The notes under the pieces are model-generated. The model was not told where the DNA came from. It searched no databases and saw nothing but the letters and a program-made list of their open reading frames with translations. Both the position numbers and the translations under genes were made by a program. A stretch of DNA of 64,000 bases, from positions 124,001 through 188,000 of the forward strand of contig WNYE01000006.1 of assembly GCA_021396245.1 (NCBI GenBank). Direction: 5' to 3'. Below are positions 1 to 10,840 of this stretch, piece after piece. Numbering within the stretch: the stretch's first letter is position 1; the number at the start of each line of letters is the position of its first letter. This DNA comes from Sporothrix humicola (Eukaryota > Ascomycota > Sordariomycetes > Ophiostomatales > Ophiostomataceae).

Positions 1-1
1 G

Positions 2-1051
2 GACAGCGACCCTCAAAGTGATGAGCAGCCCACCATGGCACCGATGCCATTCGAAGGCTCGATCGGTTTGACCGGCCTGGCTGGCCCTAGCCAACCAAGC
101 ATGCCGAATGTGAGCCAGCAACCTCGCCTGTCGCTCGATCAGCAATTCGGTGGCCTGAGCCTTAATACAGCCGTCGGGGCCCTGAACGGATCGGTTAATT
201 CCCCCGTGAGTAGCCATATGGGCGGCCCCGTCAACGGCCATTTCGGGAGCACGTTGAACAACAGCCCCATGAACGCGTTCAACAACCACATGACGAACCC
301 CATGGCCACCATGGGTGGCCACATTAACGGTCCTGCGGTCAATTCGTTGCACAATCAGATGCCTCAACAGCCCATGGGCATACCCGGTCCCGATCTCAAT
401 GGCTCTATGCCCCACTATCAAATGCCAAATAACAGGGGGTTCAAGTATCCGTCTGTCAACCTTTCTGACCAGAACCCACCGTGCAACACTCTTTACGTCG
501 GCAATCTTCCTTCTGGCGCTTCGGAAGAGGAACTCAAGGCCATGTTCTGCAAGCAGCGCGGCTACAAGAGGATGTGCTTCCGTACCAAGGCGAACGGTCA
601 CATGTGTTTTGTTGAATTTGATTCAATCACGCATGCGACCAAGGCACTGCTGGACCTCTATGGACGACCTTTGCACAACAGCATCAAGGGTGGCATCCGT
701 CTCAGCTTCTCAAAGAACCCATTGGGAGTCAGGTTGATCCCTGATTCCCGGAATTCGCCTGCGCCCCACGTTTCCGGTGGACACATGCCTAGACGGCAAA
801 CTGTGCTCCCGTCGCCCCCGGGCCTTCCTCACCCCGGCTTTAACAACGGCAACGGCCACGTGATGAATGGACACGCTCCTGTCATGTCGCCTGGGGCCCA
901 GGTCCAGAGCCCTTTTGTCGACCACCTTGGTAACAACGGCGGTGTTTGGGCACACCCATCGCCTATGGGCTACTTCCCTGGAAATCATGCAGGTACAGGT
1001 TCACTGGCGGCTGCTTCAGCTACTGGGCCGTCTTATACGATGGGGAGATAG
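2..1051 (+). CDS. whi3: WHI3-type RRM RNA-binding protein, 3' part only
   Basis: The reading frame is open from base 2, so the gene starts left of the window and only the last ~349 residues are visible; the ATG at 35 is probably internal. The part seen has a long Asn/Met/Gly/Pro-rich low-complexity stretch, then one RRM domain (about 477-730) with RNP2 as LYVGNLP and RNP1 as GHMCFVEF, then another Pro/Gly/Asn-rich tail. The RRM with its KANGHMCFVEF strand and the following GGIRLSFSKNPLG is typical of the Whi3 family. Yeast Whi3 binds mRNAs such as CLN3, restrains G1 cyclin output and forms condensates through its disordered region; that role is inferred here from the family. The frame ends at TAG 1049-1051, and I see no convincing intron in the visible part. 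The exact C-terminus is less certain than the RRM. Confidence 0.85.
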   Translation, partial: DSDPQSDEQPTMAPMPFEGSIGLTGLAGPSQPSMPNVSQQPRLSLDQQFGGLSLNTAVGALNGSVNSPVSSHMGGPVNGHFGSTLNNSPMNAFNNHMTNPMATMGGHINGPAVNSLHNQMPQQPMGIPGPDLNGSMPHYQMPNNRGFKYPSVNLSDQNPPCNTLYVGNLPSGASEEELKAMFCKQRGYKRMCFRTKANGHMCFVEFDSITHATKALLDLYGRPLHNSIKGGIRLSFSKNPLGVRLIPDSRNSPAPHVSGGHMPRRQTVLPSPPGLPHPGFNNGNGHVMNGHAPVMSPGAQVQSPFVDHLGNNGGVWAHPSPMGYFPGNHAGTGSLAAASATGPSYTMGR

Positions 1052-2646
1052 AGGCGCCCGTCAAGTCCAACATCGCGGCGTTCGGTGCTCCTCCACCTTT
1101 TGAATTCGATGCATACGGAAGACCTGATGGCTTTGGGTGACCAGGAGGGTCCATCCGGTGGCGGCATTTGACTTTCCCTTTTTTTCTCTATTTTTTACTT
1201 CTCTCTATTTCTTGTTTCACATTATCACATTTTCAATTTTTCACATTCTGTGGCGCAAAGGATTCGGCGGCGTTGGTTATCAATGCTCGGGCGTCTTTCA
1301 AATACCCTTTTGCGTCTTATCACATGTTTTGTTTACACCCTGTTTTCTTTCTCCTTTTCTTTCTTATTCTTTTCTTTGCTTTTGTTTTATTTGGGACCAT
1401 GCCACAGTGGGCCGTCGACACTGATGGATACCACACACCTTTGGCGGATTTGGTGTCTCGTCTTTGTCCCGTCTTGCCTTGGCTTCTGTTTCTTTTTCTT
1501 GCTTTATGGCGTTCTCTGTTTGGAGCATATTTGCAGGTTCATCACATCGAGCTCGGGTGCCACTGCCTGGCGTGGGTTTTATGGTTTTGGGATTTGTCTT
1601 TACTCTATTCATTCGGCGGTATGCGGCGGTGATGGACTTGCAGCATTCCTGCCAATTCTGAAGCTATTGGCCGCGGCCTTTATGTCTCCCCTCGTCTTTT
1701 ATTTGCGCGGTTTCACTTTGTTCTTCTCTTTCCTTATTTCTAATACCTTTTCTTGGATTGCCTGTCTTTTTTTCATTTCCCCTTTTTATTATAGTCTCAA
1801 CCCTTTTATCCTTTAGTTGTCCCTGGTTATTTCTTCATGAGCACCACTTTGCGCTGTTCGGCATAGCTTGGATTGCATTGCATTGGAGGATACCACTTTG
1901 CTTTGTTTCTTTTTGTTGTCTTGTCTGAATGTTGTCTCTTAGCTCAGTTTTCCTTGTTTCTTTTCTTCCACCTTTTCTCCCTTTCCTCGATATCATCTTC
2001 AAACGTTCTCGGGCATGGCGGGGGTTTGTTGGTTTTTTCTATCATGGCCTTTGGACATGGGTTATTTCTACATTGTTATACTGTTATACTGTTTGTTATC
2101 CTTGATGGTTTTGTTTTTTTATTTGCTTAGCAAACGGGTATCATCGTCGTCCACGTCGCCGTGGGATGAGAAGCGGGAAGCATTATTATTTCTTTTTTCG
2201 GTGGGATTTTTAGTTTAAAAACGGGCAGTTGCAGGGAAAAGAAGGCGTTTTGTTTTCTTTTTTCTTGCCTTACGCATTTTTTTCTTCTGCATTCTCATTT
2301 TTCCTCCTTCCTGGGCAGTGGCTTGTTTGCCCCAATATCAATACCGATAACCAATCACGACAACTCCAGCAGTTTCGTGATGGTATTGTGGCAGCAAGTC
2401 GCAGTGTCATTTTCTGGTTCTTTGGTTAGCATTCACTCTTTTGGATTATATCTTTCTTTTGGTTGCTAGGCTCATATAGTCTTTGCGCGGCATTATTCTG
2501 ACTTTACAATACACTTTGCTTGTTTGATCGATCCTATTGTCGCGCTCATATTGATTACAATATTTTTGTCTAATAAAAGAGGGGGAAAGGGAAATTATTA
2601 ATGATTCAGTATTCATAGGCACAAAAATATTTTCTTTGACTTTGCT

Positions 2647-2668
2647 AAAAAAAAAAAAAAAAAAAAAA
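2647..2668. repeat. Poly(A) run of 22 bases
   Basis: An uninterrupted run of 22 A on the + strand. An AATAAA-like hexamer lies about 75 bp to its left. I see no recognisable retroelement beside it, so a mononucleotide microsatellite is the plain reading. Confidence 0.85.
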
Positions 2669-2826
2669 GGGAATAATATTCTCATATCAATACGAAGTGC
2701 ATTATATGCAAAATATGCTAATATGTAGACGAGGAAACAAACTGACGACAGAACAATAAATAAAACCCAGCCAGTCTTGTGCGCTCATATTACTGTGGCG
2801 CTGCTGGTATGAATGAAATAAACAAT

Positions 2827-2863
2827 GAAAAATAAAAAATAAAAAATAAAAAGTAAAAATAAA
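2827..2863. repeat. AAAAAAT-type A-rich microsatellite
   Basis: Imperfect tandem copies of a 7-bp A6T unit, degrading to AAAAAGT and AAAAAT at the right, about 70 bp beyond the stop codon of the peptidase gene, so in or near its 3' UTR. Confidence 0.7.
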
Positions 2864-2925
2864 ACCCATCTCGACCCATATATTCTTGCTCTCTATAATC
2901 TATCATATCTTTTCTCTTCCCCAGT

Positions 2926-5028
2926 CTATGGAAGGCTCAAGAACAGCTTCTCCATGGCCGGGTAGTTGGGTGTCCCCAGACCGGTCAGCGGGTCCCAGCC
3001 AGGGACGGCCGTAAAGCCGTTTGTGCCGCAGCCCGGGTTGTTGCCGGAGGTGATGTCGTTGAGGACCTGCGGGTTGGCATAGAGAACAGGGTTGACAAAG
3101 CCGACGGGGCTCTTGCCGGCCTTGATGCGCTGCTCGTTGATGAGGTTGATGACGGCAGCGAAGGTGGGCGCCGAAGCCGAGGTGCCAAAGGACAGGGTGA
3201 AGTTGCCGTTGACGGCGGTGACGTAGTTGGCGCCGTTGGCCGAGACGTCGGGGTAGCCGCGGACGGTGCCCGAGTTGTTAAAGCGGTTGGCGCCGTAGGG
3301 CGGGGCGGAGTTGGTCATGTAGCTGTTGAGGGCCTTTTGCTGGTAGGAGGGCATGCCGAAGACGTTGGAGAAGCCGCCGCCCGAGAAGATGACTTTTTGG
3401 CAGGCAGCCTCGGCGCCACGGACCGAGGTGCCGTTGACGAGCTCGGTGGCGCCGACGGACGTCACGTAGGGGCAGGTGCCCGGGAAGGACGGATTAAAAA
3501 GGCCAGAGCCGCCGCCGTTGTAGGCGCCCGTGTTGGGGTCGATGCAGGTGTCGCCGTTGCCGGCGACGCCGAAATCGCCCGACGAGTAGACAATGGTGAT
3601 GCCCTGCAGGCCGAGCTTCATGTACTCGTTGCACTGGCGCTGCTCGTAGGCGGCGGTCAGGTCGCCCTCGTTGTACGAGTAGCTGGTGGAGATGACGTTG
3701 GTGGGCTCGGCGGTGCCGCAGTTGACCTCGCGGCTGTACTGGCCGTCGACATTGGAGTTGGTGCTGCCGCCGCCCTCAAAGTTGCAGTAGCTGCCGTCGA
3801 GCGAGTCCAGCAGGTTGTTGAAGCTGCCGCCCTGGACGAGGTCGCCGACCTGGAAGAGCGTGGCCTTTTGCGGGAACACGAGCGCCATGGCGAACTCGAG
3901 GTCGAGCGCGGACTCGCCGTTGAACGAGAAACTCTGGTTGTCGGTCTGGATGACGCCGTTGTCGAGCAGCTTGATGATCGGAGACGTGCCCTGGAGGCGC
4001 GGCTGGAACTGCGAAAAGTAGAGGTCGAGGTCGGACTGCAGGATGGCCTGGGGCGTGTACTCGACAATGCCCAGCGAGTTGTTGCTGGCCGACAGCGTGC
4101 CGACGGGCATTTCGTAGAGCGCCTGCAGACAGGCCGGCGTGATCATCGTGTCGCACTGGCTCAGGTCCATGAGCGCGTTGTTGATGACGGCGCCCTGCTT
4201 GGTGAGCGACGCGTCTGTCGGGCGGCCCATGATGCCGCGCTGCGGGCGGGCGGAAGCGTCGCTGTCGGATGCTTTGGGAGAAGAGGTCGAAGACGTTCCC
4301 TGAGACCCTGAAGACCCTGAGCCGGACTTACGGCGAGAGTGGAATCGCGGGCCGGCGGCTCCTCCCGTAGCGTCCGTCCAGCGCTGCGCAATAGCGCGCC
4401 GCTTGAGCTCACTCTGGTGCTCGTCCGCCAGCATCTCCGTCTTGCTGATGCGGCCCGCGCCCGTGCGCCCGTCGAAATGCACCGTCGGCATGATAATGTC
4501 AATGTGCTCCTTCAAGTGCTCGGGCACGTGGTACTGGTCGCAGGCCACGTGGTGCGCGCCGTGGTCGTTGTGTTTGTAGACATGGTACTCTGTTTTGAGC
4601 AGGGACTCGAGCTGCGAGACGCTCGCGTTGAACTGCACCCAGTTGCGGCCCCGCGACAGCCGCACCTCCTCAGCCAGCAGGCCCGTCTCCATGGCCACCC
4701 ACGCCATCACGGCATCGATCGCTTCCTTGGACGGCGCAAACATGTCGGCCACCTGGTCGGGCGTCCAGTGGCGGCCGTAGTTTGGCGATTCGGGATGCGA
4801 GACGTCGTTCATAAACTCTTCGGCGCGGTGCAGGTTGTTTTGCGTCAGGCCAATGCGGACGGGCAGCACGGTCTCGTGGTGCAGCTTGGCGGCCTTTTTC
4901 CACGTGTGCTTGTTGGCGACAGCCCGGGTTTCGTGGACGACATGGCGAGACCGGAGCCGGTTTCCGGTCGTGGCGCCCTCGGCTACCGCCAGGGTAGCCA
5001 GGACGGCAGCAAGGATGTTGAACTTCAT
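2926..5028 (-). CDS. Secreted tripeptidyl-peptidase, sedolisin family S53
   Basis: A single-exon gene for 700 residues. Residues 1-18 form a signal peptide (MKFNILAAVLATLAVAEG). Next come a Pro-kumamolisin activation domain (about 40-205) and the catalytic domain (about 265-700). The sedolisin triad is visible: Glu372 and Asp376 in NGESALDLEF, Ser617 in FGTSASAP, with the oxyanion aspartate Asp485 in SSGDFGV. The calcium site near the C-terminus (NDITSGNNPGC and GWDPLTGLGTPNY) is intact, so the enzyme should be active. Family members cleave tripeptides from protein N-termini at acidic pH outside the cell, for nutrition or host/substrate degradation. An unusual feature is a Ser/Gly/Lys-rich linker (about 230-266) between the prodomain and catalytic domain, probably the autoprocessing region. 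The upstream sequence is an almost pure purine tract on the + strand (CT-rich on the coding strand). The ATG fits the signal peptide. Confidence 0.95.
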   Translation of the reverse strand: MKFNILAAVLATLAVAEGATTGNRLRSRHVVHETRAVANKHTWKKAAKLHHETVLPVRIGLTQNNLHRAEEFMNDVSHPESPNYGRHWTPDQVADMFAPSKEAIDAVMAWVAMETGLLAEEVRLSRGRNWVQFNASVSQLESLLKTEYHVYKHNDHGAHHVACDQYHVPEHLKEHIDIIMPTVHFDGRTGAGRISKTEMLADEHQSELKRRAIAQRWTDATGGAAGPRFHSRRKSGSGSSGSQGTSSTSSPKASDSDASARPQRGIMGRPTDASLTKQGAVINNALMDLSQCDTMITPACLQALYEMPVGTLSASNNSLGIVEYTPQAILQSDLDLYFSQFQPRLQGTSPIIKLLDNGVIQTDNQSFSFNGESALDLEFAMALVFPQKATLFQVGDLVQGGSFNNLLDSLDGSYCNFEGGGSTNSNVDGQYSREVNCGTAEPTNVISTSYSYNEGDLTAAYEQRQCNEYMKLGLQGITIVYSSGDFGVAGNGDTCIDPNTGAYNGGGSGLFNPSFPGTCPYVTSVGATELVNGTSVRGAEAACQKVIFSGGGFSNVFGMPSYQQKALNSYMTNSAPPYGANRFNNSGTVRGYPDVSANGANYVTAVNGNFTLSFGTSASAPTFAAVINLINEQRIKAGKSPVGFVNPVLYANPQVLNDITSGNNPGCGTNGFTAVPGWDPLTGLGTPNYPAMEKLFLSLP

Positions 5029-8000
5029 GGTGGCGAGAGAAGGTAAGAAAATACAAAATCGAAATATTTACAGATGAAGAGAAGCGAAAATGCGAACAAG
5101 ATAATCAAAAGAATGAAGATGCCTCAAAGGAGAGACAAAACGAAAGACTGGGGGAAGGCGACGGCACCGGGCCTTACCAGAGTCCCAAGATAATAATGAA
5201 GGGAGGGATAAGAAAGAAAGACAGAAAGAAAGGAAGAGAATGTGAAAGAAAGAAAAGAAAAAGAGGGAAAATAAAGAAAGAAAACAAACAATGTCCAAAC
5301 GAATGGAGACGACGATAGTAAGAAACGAAGAGAAAGAATAGAAGGAAAGAAGAAGAGAGAGAAGAGAAAAGAGAGAGAACAGAGAACAGAGAACCAAAAA
5401 GGAAAGACGACGAAAAGACGAAAAAGAAAGCTAAAACAAATCGAGGAAAAAAAAGGAAAGAAGAAGGGACGAAGGCATAATAGAAGATGGTCCATGCAGC
5501 GAGCATTGCTGGTGATATTGGCCTCTCTATTCGAGTCAAGTGGATCTCTACTCTCTACCGCACACTACGAACATGCACAGAGCACTTTTGCTTGCACGCC
5601 TAGACTGGCCATCACGTAAATCGTCCTGCTTGGGCCTGGGCTGTTTGAGATCATCCACTCGCTCTCGTTTGGAGGAGGGTCTCGGCGCCTGTGATTTTTG
5701 CAGTCTTCGATGCCGGCACTGCCCCCACACGATGGAGAGATAACAAGAAAATAATACACAGTAGGGGAGCATGGTCTGGGCGTGTAGACATCAGACTGAT
5801 GAATTAAGAAGAGAGATACGAGTTGACAGGTTTGGGTGAGCAGGTACTGGATGAGTTTACTGAAGAAAATAGAGTGAAAGAAGGGGAAAAGGTACGAAAA
5901 CCCAGAAACAGACGTAGACGTTCGGTGCCCACTTTCTTTCTTGGGCGTTGTGAAACGGGTTTCATCGCGCTGGGCAGAGAAATGGCAGGAAAGTACGTAG
6001 CTAGGAAAGGGACTAACACAGAGTGTACACGTAAGTTCACCGTGGGGAAAGGAGAAAGAGACAAAAGACGAACAGGGTTACATTGATGTCTGTGGATAAG
6101 AATAGAAAACTAAGTACGTTGTACAGAAAAGGAAAAGTACATCGTGCATCGTATCTGATCGATCTCGGTCTTGGGGCATCTTGGGGCATCTTGGATGCAA
6201 GCTTGGACGTACGATCTGGACTTGGCTATTTTCATGTTTTCACGTTTGCTTTGACTTCAATTCTGCCAAGATAAGCAAGGAGGATGTGGAGGTGAGAGAG
6301 CGAAAACAACAGGGAAAAGGGAAACGAGTTGGTTCTAGATAGATGACGGATGCACAAAAAGATGCACAGGATGTGCAAAAGTGGGGGAAAGTGGGCGAGC
6401 AAGAAGTCAAAGAACATTGAAAAGAAGGGCAGAAGGGGGCAGAAAAGTGAAAGAAGATACCCCTGGCTAAGACGGAGAGAGGAAGCCGGCGAACGGAAGC
6501 CGGAGGCGAGCACATTTTAGGGGACAATCACAGGAGGAAGGAGAAGATGGAAAACGAGAAAAGACACAGGATGGCACGAGGCAAAATGGAAGAAAGCCGA
6601 TCGACAACGGCTGGCAAGAACTGTAGGAACGAGCACAGGAGGGAGGAGGGAGAGCTGTAGAGAGAAAGGACGACTTGGAGAAGTACACCAAGGGTTGCAT
6701 TTTGGCGATGCGGCGCATCAAACTCAGCCCGAGCCGCGTTTTCCTTTTTTTCCTTGGAGTTGGCCTTGGGGGTTGCAAGGCTGTCTATCATGCAACGGCG
6801 AAAGGCAAAGGGCAATACAAGCAAAGTATGACAATGACCGGGCGTGACTTGCAGTGCGTTGGGTTTGCAATGGATTTCACAATGGATGTCATCTGCATTT
6901 GCGGAGCAGGCTGTACCCTTTTCAGATTAATTGTTTTCACTCTCGTCGACTCGTCTTTTGTTTTCGATAATCTTGTTTTCTTTTTGTAGACGGTATGCCG
7001 TTTGTTTATTTTCTGTATCCTGTCTTGTTCTTGTTTTGGCCGCCTGAAAAGCCGAGCCTGGCCTCTCCTTTATCTCCCTTGAAATCAATCCTTCCTTGAA
7101 CGCCTCTTGGCCTGTGCCTCGTTTTTCTTCAATGCTTCTCTTGGCCGTTGAGGCAGGCCGGGGCCTTGTCGATGCTTCTCTGCCAATAGGTGCACCTCAA
7201 GCTCGACAAAGCTTCCCCTTTCCCATTTCCCTCCCATCTCCCTCCTCTTCTCCAGCCTATCAGATTCTGAAGCAGGGTACGTAGCCACTCTGCCAGGGGC
7301 TGCAAAAATAGATGCAGAAACACTGTGGAGAATCAACTGTGCTAGTCTGTCGCCCGCATCCAAGTCGTTGCAGAGCTTCGCAAGCCACATTGTTCTGCCC
7401 AGAAGAAATAAAGGGACCTGCGTCGTACGCGTTCGTATGTACAATGTTTTGGCCGCAGCAGATGGGTAGCGTTTTCACGTATTTGAGTCGTATGCCGGAG
7501 TTGCAGTCTTTTGCAGCCTTTTCGTCTTTTCGTCTTAATTGCCGTTCGCGGCCGTGCGTTCAGGCACAAGTGAACCAGGGGTTTTTTTGTGCCTGTTTGT
7601 GTTTTTGCGGCGTTCGAGTCGTCCCTCTTTTCCTTGTTCGCCCAGCTCCTGCACCCCGGCCCGCTCCATTCTGAAACACCCTTGAGGGAGCCAGGTCTAG
7701 GCCCCGCCAAAATAGGAAACACACTCTGAACAACAGCCAACACTGTCAGGAGCCCAGAGTCGGAATGTTTGAAAAGTCAAGGTGAAAAGAAGGGAATGTC
7801 AAAGTCAGAATAAAAAAGTGACAATAACCTCAATATCCAAGATGTGATGACAGGAAAACTTGCGCAAGCTGTCTGTGCGAACATTGACAGGCAAGCAGAC
7901 ACACAAAACATGCCGTCAACAAGATGCTTCGTCCGGGCTGAAAGGATTGAGCCATCTTGATCGTGTTTCTGTTTTTGTTGCTGCTTCGAGATGCCTTGGC

Positions 8001-8239
8001 TGGTGCAAAGCCGCGCAAGTATTTCCCCGACTCCCGACTCCCGAACCTTTTCCCTACTTCTCTCCCCCGATTTTTATTTTCCCGATTCGGGAGTCTTTTT
8101 CGCCGATGGGAGAAACGTTAAAGGAAAAGGTGTGGCACGGGTAAGGGGCATGTGTGTGTGTGTGTGTTGTTGCAAGGCTGAGGCTGAGGTGGCGCTATTC
8201 TGTGCACTGACTTTTCTAGAACATATCGTTTTCACGTGC
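5029..8239. other. Gene-poor intergenic region upstream of the S53 peptidase
   Basis: About 3.2 kb between the peptidase start and the IPI3 stop. I find no frame with recognisable protein character and no tRNA. It contains a purine-rich tract (next entry), a short tandem repeat at about 6169-6191 (cttggggcat units), and a TG run at 8152-8166. It probably carries the peptidase promoter and the IPI3 3' UTR. Confidence 0.6.
5205..5485 (+). promoter_or_regulatory. Long purine-rich tract in the peptidase promoter
   Basis: About 280 bp that is very largely A and G on the + strand, made of aaagaaag and gagaga blocks with few pyrimidines. Read from the peptidase strand it is a CT-rich tract beginning roughly 180 bp upstream of the start codon. 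CT-rich tracts of this kind are common in promoters of filamentous ascomycetes. I infer a promoter role; no specific factor site is claimed. Confidence 0.45.
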
Positions 8240-9832
8240 TCATGACCGAGAGGCTTTGAGCTCAGTGTACCGCTGAATGGCTTCCTGGTACAGCGCCTGT
8301 TGCTCATTGACGATCTCCAGCAGCTCAGCGTTCTGCCGCCGAAGGTCGGCCTCGGTCTCGCTGGGTGTGGCCTTGGTCTCCGCTGTCTCTACAGCCTCTG
8401 CAGTCTCTGCAGCCTCTGCAGCAGGTGCAGGTGCAGGTGCAGCCGTAGGCTTGCGGTTGCTGCTAATGGCACCGCTGCCGCTGCCGGCACCCTCTTCGAG
8501 TTGCTTCTGGAAAGCCAGGATGGCCTTGTCGAGCGTGTCAGCTGGGAAGCCGGGCTGGTTGACGAGCGCGTCAAAGGCGACCGTCTCCTGTGCGCCCAGA
8601 GCCTCCTCATCGTCATCAACGTCAAAGTTGGTGGTGTCAACCTCGTCGAAGCGGGCCGTCACCGTGTAGTCGCGGCCCATTTGGGACGGCTTCACCACCG
8701 TCTGCACGCTTGTCTGCGGCGGCACCACATGAGCCGCGGCCGATGGCAGCGCCGGCGGCACAAACACCACGTTGGTCACGGCCGCGTTCAGGTTCGACAG
8801 CTCGACGGGCAGCGTCGTCTTGTCCTCGCCTGCATCGCCCAGGTTCCACTGCATAATGCGGCCCTTGGGGTGGCCCGACAGCAGCGTAGCACCATCGTAG
8901 CTGACCGTTAGGCAAGAAGCCGGGCCTGCATCGCTCGGGACCGTGCCAAACGGCGTTGTCACAGACACGGCCGTCGACGACGCCTCGGCGCCACGTGCAC
9001 CCAGCAGCGGCTTGTCGCCAAAGAGCTCGACAGCGTAGAGAGAGCCGCCGCTCGCCGCAGCTCCTGTTGTCTCATCCTCCGTTGACACGTAGAGGGCCCG
9101 CGCCACGGGGTCGAGCACGACGCACAGCGGCACGGCCGGCAGCAGGATCGTGCGCAGTGCGACGCCGGTCTGGAAGTTCCACAGCACAATCGTCTTGTCG
9201 CGGCTGGCCGAGGCGCACAGGTTTGTGTCGCGGTGACCGCTGCTGCCGCCCAGAGCCAGGCTGGTGACAGCCGCACGGTGCCGTGACAGCGTCCGCTCCG
9301 GCTCTGCCTCGTCTGCGCCGCCGTCGCCGCCCTCCTTGGAGCCACCTAGTGCCAAAAGCTGAGGAAGGGACCAGACTTGCACGTTGGAGTCCTCCGAGCC
9401 CGACAAGATGTGGTACGGCGTCGCCGCCAGGGTCGTCACGGCCTGCACGTGGCACGGCGGCGTCGTGATCAGGCGTCCTGTCCGCGTCTCCCACAGAACC
9501 AGACGGCCCTCGACTGTGCCTGCCACCAGCACGCTCTGATCATCTCCTGCCAGCGTCACACACCGGATCTTCTCGGGCATCGGCACAAACGTCTCCTGGC
9601 CGCCGCGCAGCCGCGAGTACACGTGGACATACGCGCGGTCCTGTTGTGCGGCAAAGATGTGGGCTGTGTTGACGGCGAGGCCGCCGACGGGCGTGACGCT
9701 CTTCTTGAATGTGGCCTGCACGGAGTGGGCTGGGCTCAGGGTCTGGTGGTAGATGTTGACATCGCGGGCAATGGCCGTGTTGCTGGTGAGCGGAGGGCCG
9801 CAGGTGGCGGCGAAAAAGTCTTCAGAAAGCAT
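8240..9832 (-). CDS. ipi3: Ipi3/WDR18-type WD40 protein of the Rix1 complex
   Basis: A single-exon gene for 530 residues. The N-terminal ~400 residues are WD40 repeats with recognisable blades (GTVEGRLVLWETRTGRL, GSEDSNVQVWSLPQLL, SASRDKTIVLWNFQTG, SGHPKGRIMQWNL). The tail ends in a coiled coil with LRRQNAELLEIVNEQQ, a hallmark of the Ipi3/WDR18 family. In yeast, Ipi3 works with Rix1 and Ipi1 in the nucleus on ITS2 removal and maturation of pre-60S ribosomes, and also in replication licensing. An Ala/Glu/Thr-rich repeat (AETAEAVETAETK) lies just before the coiled coil and is a lineage expansion or linker. The start at 9832 gives the family N-terminus (MLSEDFFAATCGPP). It is divergent from the STB6-like gene with about 1 kb between them. 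Confidence 0.92.
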   Translation of the reverse strand: MLSEDFFAATCGPPLTSNTAIARDVNIYHQTLSPAHSVQATFKKSVTPVGGLAVNTAHIFAAQQDRAYVHVYSRLRGGQETFVPMPEKIRCVTLAGDDQSVLVAGTVEGRLVLWETRTGRLITTPPCHVQAVTTLAATPYHILSGSEDSNVQVWSLPQLLALGGSKEGGDGGADEAEPERTLSRHRAAVTSLALGGSSGHRDTNLCASASRDKTIVLWNFQTGVALRTILLPAVPLCVVLDPVARALYVSTEDETTGAAASGGSLYAVELFGDKPLLGARGAEASSTAVSVTTPFGTVPSDAGPASCLTVSYDGATLLSGHPKGRIMQWNLGDAGEDKTTLPVELSNLNAAVTNVVFVPPALPSAAAHVVPPQTSVQTVVKPSQMGRDYTVTARFDEVDTTNFDVDDDEEALGAQETVAFDALVNQPGFPADTLDKAILAFQKQLEEGAGSGSGAISSNRKPTAAPAPAPAAEAAETAEAVETAETKATPSETEADLRRQNAELLEIVNEQQALYQEAIQRYTELKASRS

Positions 9833-10840
9833 TGCGGGAGAGACTGTGAGGTGGGTAATAGGAGGATGTTGTGAGAAGGCTCGAGGATCTCGGTCGTGGC
9901 TTTAAAGGGGCTGTCGTGCCTGTGTTCCTTCCCCTGTTGCTCGATTTGTTCTTTCCTTGCTGAACGACACAAAAAATCAAGAAATGAAAGGCGCTGTTGT
10001 CTCAATTTGGAAGGATCTTTCTCGTCGTATTCGTATAAATGAGAGTCAATGTGTTTCTGGAAGGGCCGAAAAGTCCTTAAATTTTGTTTCGTGCTTTGCT
10101 TTGCCTTTGATTCCTCTCGAGTTTCTCTTTTGCGCTCCTTCTCACCGTGACACTGAGGATGAAGCTCAACTTTTTTAACTTTTTTTTCTTATCCGTAGTT
10201 TTTTTTCTGTATCGCTCCTGCCGTTCCCCAGCTCAGGGCGCCATGTGGGGCACATGCCAATAATTGCTGCCATTCAATTTGCCAAGTCACATGCGAAAAT
10301 GCCGCTAACGAGGAACCAGGGCGGAAACCAGGTGGGGCGACACCTGGAGCTGAATGTTCTGGGCGTGCTAGCCCCTGTAGAACGACACTTTGCCAGGCAC
10401 CACAGGGCACCTTAGGCGTTATTCATCATTATTGCTCCCTTAAACCGCAGCCTGCCAAGGTCTTTCGTCATAATTAACACCTCTTTCCTTTATTCTCCTT
10501 CTCTCTTGCCGTCCTCTTTCTCGACTTTCTCCTTCTCCTTCTCTCCCCAAAACACTCTCGACGACAAAAACCACCGATGCGCAACATCTCGACGACTTTG
10601 CTCGAACTGGACCTGGGAGCGCACCCGTCCTGACTGCGACACTCTCCCAAAGGCGCCCGCCGCGCCGTCGACGATGCCCACGGCCTGGTTCCGTCGGCCG
10701 CTTCAGCTACAGCTTAGAGGATCAGATTCGGCAGGCTCGACGACCTCGGCAACTTTATCGTGACGAGAACGAGACATAAAGAACACAAATAACGCACACG
10801 AAAAACATAAATCCATTATTGTACATAAACACACACCGCC
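9833..10840. promoter_or_regulatory. Divergent promoter region IPI3 / STB6-like gene
   Basis: About 1 kb between two genes transcribed away from each other. It contains T-runs near 10170-10205 and a CT-rich block at 10480-10560 about 300 bp before the + strand start. No coding sequence is supportable. Confidence 0.5.

Larger units (their letters stand above)
1052..2925. other. WHI3 3' UTR/intergenic region, T-rich
   Basis: No supportable gene. From about 1160 to 2450 the + strand is strongly T-rich with C/T tracts, and the open frames there are low-complexity Phe/Leu/Ser strings of the kind random T-rich DNA gives. The stretch probably holds the WHI3 3' UTR. Right of 2640 it is A-rich, downstream of the convergent peptidase gene. 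Confidence 0.6.

Noticed and set aside
1137..1816. Hydrophobic Phe/Leu-rich frames right of WHI3
   Set aside because: They are translations of T-rich DNA; apparent membrane segments are a composition effect.
2572..2668. AATAAA-like signal followed by 22 A, resembling a processed retrocopy tail
   Set aside because: No coding or retroelement sequence precedes it and no target-site duplication was seen; a mononucleotide run is simpler.
3337..4311. Long + strand open frame (324 codons) antisense to the S53 peptidase
   Set aside because: It is Val/Ala/Arg/Gly-rich with no family signature, as expected for the reverse of a GC-rich third-position coding sequence.
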